Assembly: GCF_026342435.1 (NCBI RefSeq)
Contig: NZ_JAPEMT010000004.1
Location: forward strand, 496,001 to 560,000
Origin: Streptomyces sp. NBC_00237
Lineage (GTDB): Bacteria; Actinomycetota; Actinomycetes; Streptomycetales; Streptomycetaceae
DNA length: 64,000 bases
Reading direction: 5' to 3'
The notes under the pieces are model-generated. The model was given only the letters and a program-made list of their open reading frames with translations. It was not told the DNA's origin and made no database searches. The stretch's first letter is position 1. Every line of letters starts with the position of its first letter. A program made the position numbers and the translations under genes. This document shows, piece by piece, positions 33,017 to 38,955 of this stretch.

Positions 33017-34142
33017 CGTGCGCCTCCCTCGTCACCTGTATCTCGTCCACCCCGAGGAGCCCCGCCAGCGGCACCTTCGCGGACCTCTGCTTCGGGCTGA
33101 CCGCGAGTCCTTCGTTGCGCAGCAGGTCGAGCAGCAGTTCTGCGAGCGGCATCACCGCGTGCCTGCCCCAGCAGCGTTCCGAGCCGTGGCCGAAGGCGAG
33201 GTAGCCGGGCGCGGTGTCTGGATCGAGGGAGTCCCAGCGTTCGGGGCGGAACTCGTCGGGGTGCTCCCACAGCGCCGGATCGCGCTGCGAGAGCAGGGGG
33301 AGTACGAGGATGTCGTCGGCGGCGCCGATCGCCGGATCGAGCTCCGGGTACTCGGGGGAGGCGTTGCGCAGCATGTTCCACGACGGGGGCAGCAGGCGCA
33401 TCGCCTCGTACAGGATGTTGCGGTTGGAGACGGACTCGTCGAACGGCGAGCCGAGCCACAGCGCGTTCGCGACCAGGGTGGAGACGGTGAAGCAGACCGG
33501 GGCGGCGGCCCGTCGGTACATGCCCATCGCGTAGCGGCGGTCGTGATAGCTCGCGGGCTCGGCGGTCCTGCGGGCCAGGGCGGTGAGTTCGTGGCCTGGC
33601 TTCGCCCTGAGAGGGCGGGGGATCGCGGCGCCCAGCGCGATGACGGACCAGGTGAGTTTGGTCGTCAATTCGAGGTTTCGGCTCATGAGAATACGAAGCC
33701 GATAAGGGTCCCCGCCCAATATCAAATCCCGCAGAAACATATGGCCGGTGTGCGGCCAAGGACCGGAGAGGTCGATATTTCCGGGCAATGGCCTTTTCAA
33801 CGCGTCGCGTACGTCACGGCCAACCGTCCGCATCACCAGTGCCGCTTCGCTCGGCGCGATGGAACGCCCCTGGAGCGGTTTGAAAGTGGGCCGTTCGGTC
33901 TCCGTGGCGCGCCGGGCCGACAGAATGCGGTCGGCGAGTTCGTGTCCGGCGACGCCTATGGTGTCGGGCTCCAGCCGGAAAACGTCCTTGCCCCGGTGGT
34001 CCCGCAGCAGGGCGGCCAGCCGGGGCGCGAAGGTGGTCGTGCGGGCGGCGGCGGGGTGCGACGGATCGGGGTGCGAGGTGAGCCGGGAGGGCTGCGGGTG
34101 GTGCGGAGGGTGCGGAAGGGGCGCGGGTGAAGGCTGCGACAT
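33000..34142 (-). CDS. cytochrome P450, candidate atropopeptide cross-linking enzyme
   Basis: The 380-aa protein has the heme loop FGHGSERCWGRH (Cys323), ExxR as EAMRLLPP, and the PERW meander-like EFRPERWD. It is short and divergent: the I-helix (TVSTLVANALWLG) has no A/G-G-x-D/E-T motif, as seen in some P450s that couple aromatic rings instead of inserting oxygen. It lies directly after the AWYIWY precursor, 94 bp downstream with a hairpin between. In the tryptorubin pathway one P450 makes all C-C and C-N bonds, so this is the best candidate. ATG at 34142 has GGAG upstream. Confidence 0.83.
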   Translation of the reverse strand: MSQPSPAPLPHPPHHPQPSRLTSHPDPSHPAAARTTTFAPRLAALLRDHRGKDVFRLEPDTIGVAGHELADRILSARRATETERPTFKPLQGRSIAPSEAALVMRTVGRDVRDALKRPLPGNIDLSGPWPHTGHMFLRDLILGGDPYRLRILMSRNLELTTKLTWSVIALGAAIPRPLRAKPGHELTALARRTAEPASYHDRRYAMGMYRRAAAPVCFTVSTLVANALWLGSPFDESVSNRNILYEAMRLLPPSWNMLRNASPEYPELDPAIGAADDILVLPLLSQRDPALWEHPDEFRPERWDSLDPDTAPGYLAFGHGSERCWGRHAVMPLAELLLDLLRNEGLAVSPKQRSAKVPLAGLLGVDEIQVTREAHDAAAA

Positions 34143-34186
34143 GGGAAAGCACTCCGAAGGGCCGGGCGCGGCTACGAACGGTGCCT

Positions 34187-34226
34187 CTCGGGTCCGCCCC
34201 CGCCGGACGACGGGGGCGGACCCGAG
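34187..34226 (-). terminator. hairpin between precursor and P450 genes
   Basis: A perfect 16-bp stem (CTCGGGTCCGCCCCCG at 34187-34202 and its complement at 34211-34226) with an 8-nt loop starts 10 bp after the precursor stop. Such hairpins after RiPP precursor genes act as leaky terminators or 3'-stabilisers that keep precursor mRNA in excess over enzyme mRNA. There is no U-tract, so read-through is plausible. Confidence 0.75.
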
Positions 34227-34235
34227 CAGCGCTTC

Positions 34236-34316
34236 CTAGTACCAGATGTACCAGGCGCTGGCCTTCAGGCTCTTCTGGTGGCATACGGCGTTCTTGATGG
34301 CAAACAGAACCTTCAT
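34236..34316 (-). CDS. tryptorubin-type RiPP precursor peptide, core AWYIWY
   Basis: The 26-residue ORF begins MKVLFAIKNAVCHQK, continues SLKAS and ends AWYIWY followed by TAG. The last six residues equal the sequence of tryptorubin A, a polycyclic hexapeptide (atropopeptide) made by P450 cross-linking. The ribosome site AAGGAG lies at the ideal 6-nt distance from ATG at 34316. Promoter, hairpin and two P450 genes downstream give the cluster layout. I assign leader 1-20 and core 21-26; the leader protease is not obvious. This ORF is too short for ordinary gene callers. Confidence 0.9.
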   Translation of the reverse strand: MKVLFAIKNAVCHQKSLKASAWYIWY

Positions 34317-34430
34317 TTTCTGCTCCTTCTCGCCCCTTTATATGGGGCAGTTCTGGGCACAGGGGTACCCCTTGTGGGGGCAACGTGCCTAGGCCGTATG
34401 AATGTCCCGCGAGTCGCTGAACGATTGCTG

Positions 34431-34459
34431 AACCTAGAATCAATTACGGAGTTGATCAA
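34431..34459 (-). promoter_or_regulatory. candidate promoter of precursor gene
   Basis: On the minus strand TTGATC, a 17-nt spacer and TAGGTT form a good sigma-70-like -35/-10 pair. The start would be about 110 nt before the precursor ATG, leaving a leader with AGGGGTACCCCT, a perfect 12-bp palindrome (34362-34373) that may be an operator or RNA structure. TTGATC is part of GTTGATCAAC, also a palindrome. Confidence 0.6.
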
Positions 34460-34480
34460 CCCCCCGGGTGTGCTTTTTTG

Positions 34481-34510
34481 CTTCTGATGACCAGCATGGT
34501 CCGTCAGAAG
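34481..34510. terminator. hairpin between hydrolase and precursor promoter
   Basis: CTTCTGA at 34481-34487 pairs with TCAGAAG at 34504-34510 and the inner GACC with GGTC, a 12-bp stem with a bulge. It lies 57 bp after the hydrolase stop and just before the precursor promoter, so the hydrolase is probably a separate transcript. Confidence 0.5.
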
Positions 34511-34566
34511 TGGACGCTGGCCGGATTTCCGTCCAGGAGCGGCGTGAACTGGTAGGTGGGGCGGGT

Positions 34567-35637
34567 TTATTGACGGGGGCTCTGATTGCGGAGGAAGTCC
34601 CGCTGCCGGTCGAGATAGCCGTCCGCGAAGAGTGAGCGGGGGGAGAAGAGGGCCGTCAGGACGGTCCGGGTCTCCGACTGCTCGACGGAGCGCTTGACGA
34701 GGGTGTGCGTGGCGTCCGGGTAGTGGTCCACGGACAGGAGCGCGGCGGCGGTCGGGGGCAGTTCCCTGCGGTAGACGGCCTCCGTCTCGGCGACGTCCAC
34801 GTTGACGTCGTGGCCCGGCAGGATCAGCTGCACCGGGATGCCGCGCAGGTGGCGCAGGTCGCGGGTGGCGTCCGCCGTGTGATTGCGGGACACGAACCCC
34901 CAGCGGTCGGCGGACATCGGGGTCCGGTCGACCTCGGGGGCGAGGTCGAGGGAGGCGAGCCGGGAGACGTACTCCCGGTGGCTCGCGCGGCGTCCGAGCA
35001 GCGCGCGGACGGCGTCGCTCCGTTCGACCTCGCTCCGGACGCGGGTGTCCGACGCGCCCTCGGCGCGGAGTTCGGAGAGGAGGTTGAAGCGCCCCTGCCG
35101 CAGCCAGTTGACGGCGGGCGAGACCGCCTGCACGAAGGCCACGCGAGTACGGGCGGCGACCTTCGGCAGTACCCAGCCCGCCTGGCTGGCGCCCCATAGA
35201 CCGATTCGGTCGCCGTCGATGTCGGAACGGGTGCGGGCCCAGGCGATGGCGGCCGCGGTCTCGTCGGCGCGGTCGTCCATCGACTGGCCGAGCCAGTTGC
35301 CGGGCGCGCCCGCGACTCCGGGCTTGTCCCAGGAGAGGGACGCGTACCCGGCCTCGGCGTTCGCCTCCCAGAGGGGCTTGTACCCGTCGTCGTGCGTGGC
35401 GTCGACGGGGCCGTCACCGTGCACGTACACCACGAGGCCGTGACGCGTGCGGCCGTCGCGCGGTGTGGTCAGCACGCCCTCCAGGGTGTGGCCGCCGTGG
35501 CGGATGGTGACGCGCTGCTCGTCGAAGTCGTACGTGTTCTGGTGGAGCACCACCGCGCCGAGGGCGCCGACCGTGAGCAGGAGTACGGCCAGGGTCCAGG
35601 CGATGGGGCGGAGGCGGGCGCGGCGGGGTCGGCGCAT
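34567..35637 (-). CDS. membrane-anchored alpha/beta hydrolase (dienelactone/S9-like)
   Basis: The 356-aa protein starts with MRRPRRARLRPIAWTLAVLL, a basic stretch and one hydrophobic helix that should anchor it, then GLVVYVHGDGPVDATHDDGY (oxyanion), GLWGASQAGWVLPKVAAR (nucleophile elbow GASQAG), and DHYPDATHTLV (His). ATG at 35637 is preferred to a TTG at 35700 because of AAAGG. It lies upstream of the precursor on the same strand but has its own terminator hairpin. It could be the leader protease of the cluster, but that is speculative. Confidence 0.8.
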   Translation of the reverse strand: MRRPRRARLRPIAWTLAVLLLTVGALGAVVLHQNTYDFDEQRVTIRHGGHTLEGVLTTPRDGRTRHGLVVYVHGDGPVDATHDDGYKPLWEANAEAGYASLSWDKPGVAGAPGNWLGQSMDDRADETAAAIAWARTRSDIDGDRIGLWGASQAGWVLPKVAARTRVAFVQAVSPAVNWLRQGRFNLLSELRAEGASDTRVRSEVERSDAVRALLGRRASHREYVSRLASLDLAPEVDRTPMSADRWGFVSRNHTADATRDLRHLRGIPVQLILPGHDVNVDVAETEAVYRRELPPTAAALLSVDHYPDATHTLVKRSVEQSETRTVLTALFSPRSLFADGYLDRQRDFLRNQSPRQ

Positions 35638-35749
35638 GGGGGCCTTTCTGAGGGTGAGTGGTCTGAGAGCCGGAGGTCTGTGGGCGAGGGGCTCACTCAA
35701 AAACTATCGCATGTGACACGGACGACGGAGAAGTGTTAGTTTTGGCGGT

Positions 35750-36370
35750 ATGGAAGCTGAGAACGTGACACTGCTGCGCGGACTCCCCACAGGCACCGAG
35801 CGGCAGGCCGCCGAGCTGTACTGGGAAGCCTTCGGCCGCAAACTGGGCCCCGCCCTCAACCCGCCCGCCAAGGCGCTCCCGTTCCTCGCCGCCCACCTCA
35901 ACGCCGACCGTGCCGTCAGCGCGCTCGTCGGCGGATGCCTCGTCGGGCTCGCCGGATACCAGGTCGGCGGCCGTTCGCTGACCGGAGGGTCTGCCGTCGA
36001 CGTGCTCCGCACGTACGGACCCGTGCGCGGTCTGCATCGCCTCGCGCTGCTCGCTCTCTTCGCGCGACGGCCCGCCGCGGGGGAGCTCGTGATGGACGGC
36101 ATCGCGGTCGACGGCACGGCGCGGGGCCTGGGGATCGGCACCCTGCTCCTCGACGAGGTGGCGGCCGTCGCCGCGGAGCACGGCTGTCGGCGGATCCGGC
36201 TCGACGTGATCGACGTGAACCCGAGGGCGCGGGCGCTGTACGAGCGCCGGGGCTTCAGGGCCGGACGGACGGAGTCGACTCCGTACCTGCGTAAGCTGCT
36301 GGGATTCGGGGCGGTGACGACGATGCACAAGCCCGTGCCGGATCGGAGCGAGGGAACCAGGGGCCAGTGA
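35750..36370 (+). CDS. GNAT family N-acetyltransferase
   Basis: The 206-aa protein is a GNAT enzyme (MDGIAVDGTARGLGIGTLLL acetyl-CoA loop and RIRLDVIDVNPRARALYERR, RGFRAGRTES). ATG at 35750 follows TAGTTT (35737-35742) by seven bases, a leaderless promoter. It is followed one base after its stop by the PaaX gene, so both may be co-regulated. Substrate unknown. Confidence 0.87.
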   Translation: MEAENVTLLRGLPTGTERQAAELYWEAFGRKLGPALNPPAKALPFLAAHLNADRAVSALVGGCLVGLAGYQVGGRSLTGGSAVDVLRTYGPVRGLHRLALLALFARRPAAGELVMDGIAVDGTARGLGIGTLLLDEVAAVAAEHGCRRIRLDVIDVNPRARALYERRGFRAGRTESTPYLRKLLGFGAVTTMHKPVPDRSEGTRGQ

Positions 36371-36371
36371 C

Positions 36372-37277
36372 GTGATGGACACGACCGCCGACGACCGTGT
36401 CGAGGTCCCCACCCGGATGCTCGTCCACGCGCTGATCCGCGAGGACGGCACGGTCGCCACGGGGGAGCTGTACGAGGTCGCCGACATGCTCGGCATGAGC
36501 GACCAGCAGGTACGGCTCTGCATCAAACGGCTCGTCGCCGAAGGCCGCTTCACGCACGAGGGCCGAGGTCGCAAGGCCGTTCTGTACGTCACCGAGGACA
36601 CGGCCCGCACCCTTGCCCCGCACCCCGACTTCCTTCGGCACGCGTTCCGGCAGGACGCCGGTCTCGCCCCCTGGGACGGCACCTGGCACCTGGCCGCCTT
36701 CGCCCTCCCCGAAACGGAACGGGCGGCCCGCGACACCCTCCGCGACACCCTGGTCCACCTGGGCGGCGCCTCTCTCCAGGGCGGCCTCTATGTGTGCGCC
36801 AACCCCTGGGAGCCGTACGTCGAAGAGGCCGTCGAGCACCTCGGTGTACGCGACGCGCTCACCCTCCTCACCACTACCGACCTGCGCCGGGGTGTGCACC
36901 AGGCTCCTGCCGACCTCTCCCGCGCCCTCTGGCCGCACGAGGAGATCGCCGCCCGCTACGACCGCCTCGCTGCCGTCGCCCGCCCCCGCCTGGCCCGCCT
37001 CACCTCTCCGGAACCCCTCACTCCGCCCCAGCTCCTCACCCTCGCGGTGGAGCTCGCCGCCGAACTCAGCCGCGCCATGGACCCGGATCCCCTCCTTCCG
37101 CCCGAACTCCTTCCCGCTCCCTGGCCGGGCGCGGAGGCCCGCACCCTGGTGGCCCGCTGCTGGGAGGCCCTGGACGTGCGCGCGGAATCCCGGAACTCCG
37201 GCGCCCCGCTCCCCACCCTCTTCCGTACCTACGCGGAAGCCGCTCAGGAAGCGGTCGTGGCCGCCCGCTCACGCTGA
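36372..37277 (+). CDS. PaaX family transcriptional regulator
   Basis: The 301-aa protein has the PaaX order: a winged helix (LIREDGTVATGELYEVADML, MSDQQVRLCIKRLVAEGR), the central GTWHLAAFALPETERAARDT and a C-terminal helical domain. PaaX-like proteins control phenylacetate degradation or unrelated genes; no paa genes are near. GTG at 36372 has AGGGG nine bases upstream, so it is chosen over ATG at 36375. It ends by the 34-bp palindrome terminator. Confidence 0.85.
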   Translation: MMDTTADDRVEVPTRMLVHALIREDGTVATGELYEVADMLGMSDQQVRLCIKRLVAEGRFTHEGRGRKAVLYVTEDTARTLAPHPDFLRHAFRQDAGLAPWDGTWHLAAFALPETERAARDTLRDTLVHLGGASLQGGLYVCANPWEPYVEEAVEHLGVRDALTLLTTTDLRRGVHQAPADLSRALWPHEEIAARYDRLAAVARPRLARLTSPEPLTPPQLLTLAVELAAELSRAMDPDPLLPPELLPAPWPGAEARTLVARCWEALDVRAESRNSGAPLPTLFRTYAEAAQEAVVAARSR

Positions 37278-37328
37278 GACGGGTCGGGCGAGGTCGGGTC
37301 AACGGAGCGATGTGAGTGACCCGTTGTC

Positions 37329-37362
37329 CGCCGATTTGTTGTCCGCGGACAACAAATCGGCG
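37329..37362. terminator. bidirectional terminator, 34-bp palindrome
   Basis: A perfect inverted repeat, CGCCGATTTGTTGTCCG (37329-37345) with its complement 37346-37362, lies between convergent paaX and hxlR genes. With no loop it would form a cruciform or a loopless hairpin. The HxlR stop starts directly after it. Confidence 0.8.
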
Positions 37363-37363
37363 C

Positions 37364-37747
37364 TCAGGACTCCTCGTTCTCGTCGCCCCACCGTCGGCTC
37401 CACGCGTCGAGCGGTCGCAGTGCCGTGACCAAGCCGGTGCCGAGCGGGGTGAGGTGGTAGCCGTCGGGGCGCAGGGCGATCAGGCGGGCGTCGATGAGTT
37501 CGGCGAGTCGGGTGCTGAGGACGCTGGAGGACATCTGGGCGCAGCGGCGCTGCAACTCCCGGAACCCGGCGGGGGACTGGCTCAACTCCCATACGACGCG
37601 CAGCGCCCAGCGACGTCCGAGGAGGTCGAGCGCGGCCATGAGGGGACGGCCGGAGGCCGAACCGCGTACGGGGGTGCCGGGGCGGGGGGTGGTGGGGGGC
37701 GTCGGGTCGCCGCTGTCTGCCGTACCCGAGTTCTTTTCCCTGACCAT
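37364..37747 (-). CDS. HxlR family transcriptional regulator
   Basis: The 127-aa winged-helix protein shows LDLLGRRWALRVVWELSQSP, GFRELQRRCAQMSSSVLSTR and LAELIDARLIALRPDGYHLT, the HxlR DNA-binding fold that senses electrophiles, aldehydes or redox state. ATG at 37747 faces the CMD gene at 37854, with a near-perfect inverted repeat in the divergent space that is the likely operator for both genes. Confidence 0.87.
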   Translation of the reverse strand: MVREKNSGTADSGDPTPPTTPRPGTPVRGSASGRPLMAALDLLGRRWALRVVWELSQSPAGFRELQRRCAQMSSSVLSTRLAELIDARLIALRPDGYHLTPLGTGLVTALRPLDAWSRRWGDENEES

Positions 37748-37765
37748 GGAATGCCCACCCCTTGT

Positions 37766-37820
37766 GCTTCGGATTCAGAAGCATCAGCATAGGGCTTCCG
37801 GATGCTTCTGAAACCGAAGC
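37766..37820. promoter_or_regulatory. divergent operator, 19-bp inverted repeat
   Basis: GCTTCGGATTCAGAAGCAT (37766-37784) and ATGCTTCTGAAACCGAAGC (37802-37820) are complementary at 18 of 19 positions with a 17-bp spacer. It lies between hxlR and the CMD gene and contains the start region for hxlR transcription, so HxlR binding is likely. Confidence 0.7.
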
Positions 37821-37853
37821 GCTTCTCGCTGGAAGCGTGAGGGAGAGTGCCCC

Positions 37854-38432
37854 GTGTCACGCATCGAACCGCTCGCCCCGCCCTACTCCCCGCAGATCGA
37901 ACAGGCTCTGCGGCGCTGGATGCCGCCCGGTGTGGATCACGAACCCCTGGCGCTCTTCCGGGTGTTGCACCGAAGCCCCGACCTCGCCTCCCGCATGTTC
38001 GTCCTCGGTGCGGGGCTGCTCGGGCACGGGTTGTTGCCCGACCTGGACCGGGAGATCGTCATCGCCAGGACCACCGCCCGCTGCGGCTGTGCGTACGAAT
38101 GGGGTGTGCACGCAGCCGCGTTCGCGGACCGGGTCGGGCTCACGCCCGAGCAACTCCGCGCCACCGCGGCCGACGACCCCGTGCGCGCCGCGCCCTGGCA
38201 CCCGCGACACGAGGCCCTCCTCGTCGCCGTCGACGAACTCCACGACACCGCGCGCCTTTCAGCCCCGGCCTGGGAGTCCCTCCACGACCACTACGACGAG
38301 CCCCAGCTCCTGGAACTCCTCGTCCTCACCGGCTGGTACCGGACCGTCGCGCACTTGGCCAACGGGCTCCTCCTGGAGGAAGAAGAATGGGCGACGCCGT
38401 TTCCCGACGACAGGGCAGGGCGGGGCCGGTAG
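37854..38432 (+). CDS. carboxymuconolactone decarboxylase family protein
   Basis: The 192-aa helical protein has the CMD/AhpD features: LPDLDREIVIARTTARCGCA (Cys-x-Cys), AYEWGVHAAAFADRVGL with His, and LVLTGWYRTVAHLANGL. The ARCGCAYEWGVH region keeps a CxC pair, not CxxC. Small aromatic or peroxide substrate is expected, and HxlR control fits an aldehyde or redox stimulus. GTG at 37854 has GGGAG eight bases upstream. Confidence 0.83.
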   Translation: MSRIEPLAPPYSPQIEQALRRWMPPGVDHEPLALFRVLHRSPDLASRMFVLGAGLLGHGLLPDLDREIVIARTTARCGCAYEWGVHAAAFADRVGLTPEQLRATAADDPVRAAPWHPRHEALLVAVDELHDTARLSAPAWESLHDHYDEPQLLELLVLTGWYRTVAHLANGLLLEEEEWATPFPDDRAGRGR

Positions 38433-38470
38433 GCGGTTCCCCGTCGGACCCGATGGGCCATCATGCAGGC

Positions 38471-38934
38471 ATGATTGATCACGTATCCGAGCCCCCGCCC
38501 CTCTCTGTCCGCCGTCTCGCGCAGTACTCCCGCGCCGAACTGGTCCAGATACTCGGCGAGTCACGGCTACCCGCCCCTGTCCCTGACCGAGGAACCGACT
38601 CTGCGCGCCGCCTCCGGCTCCGTCCTCTACCTCGTCCTCGTCGGACTGCTCAGCCTCGGCGTGGCGCTGCTCGTCAGGAGTTCGGCGGCGGCCGTCGGTG
38701 TCGTGCTCGGGCTTTTCTTCTTCTTCCCGATCCTCGCTCAGGTGATCGCCGACCCGGACTGGCAGCGGCTCCTCCAGCAGGCCGCCCCCATGCCCGCGGG
38801 CCTCAACGTCCAGACGACCGGTCGGCGTCGAGGCACTCCCGATCGGCCCGTGGGAGGGGCTCGGCGTGCTCGCCTTGTGGGCCCTCGTCGCGCTGGCGGC
38901 GGGCGGGACCTTGCTGAGGACGCGTGACGCATGA
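38471..38934 (+). pseudogene. ABC permease remnant with frameshift
   Basis: The main body reads TEEPTLRAASGSVLYLVLVG, LLSLGVALLVRSSAAAVGVV, then ILAQVIADPDWQRLLQQAAP, the C-terminal transmembrane domain of an ABC-2 type permease. After LNVQTT the frame shifts; dropping one G near 38820 restores VGVEALPIGPWEGLGVLALW to a stop at 38932-38934. The start (MIDHVSEPPPLSVRRLAQYS) is from an unrelated ORF and joins at about 38559. Thus 5' truncation, fusion and a +1 frameshift make it non-functional. Confidence 0.72.
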
Positions 38935-38955
38935 GCCCACCGCTCCCCTACGGTT

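Noticed and set aside
34278..34487. 69-residue plus-strand ORF opposite the precursor
   Set aside because: No ribosome site and poor protein-like features; the precursor on the other strand has strong evidence.
34567..35637. Hydrolase as a certain leader protease of the RiPP cluster
   Set aside because: It has its own terminator hairpin and no specific evidence for leader cleavage; kept as a hypothesis only.
38471..38560. MIDHVSEPPPLSVRRLAQYS as a complete small gene
   Set aside because: It runs into the permease relic without a stop of its own; better explained as part of a fusion.
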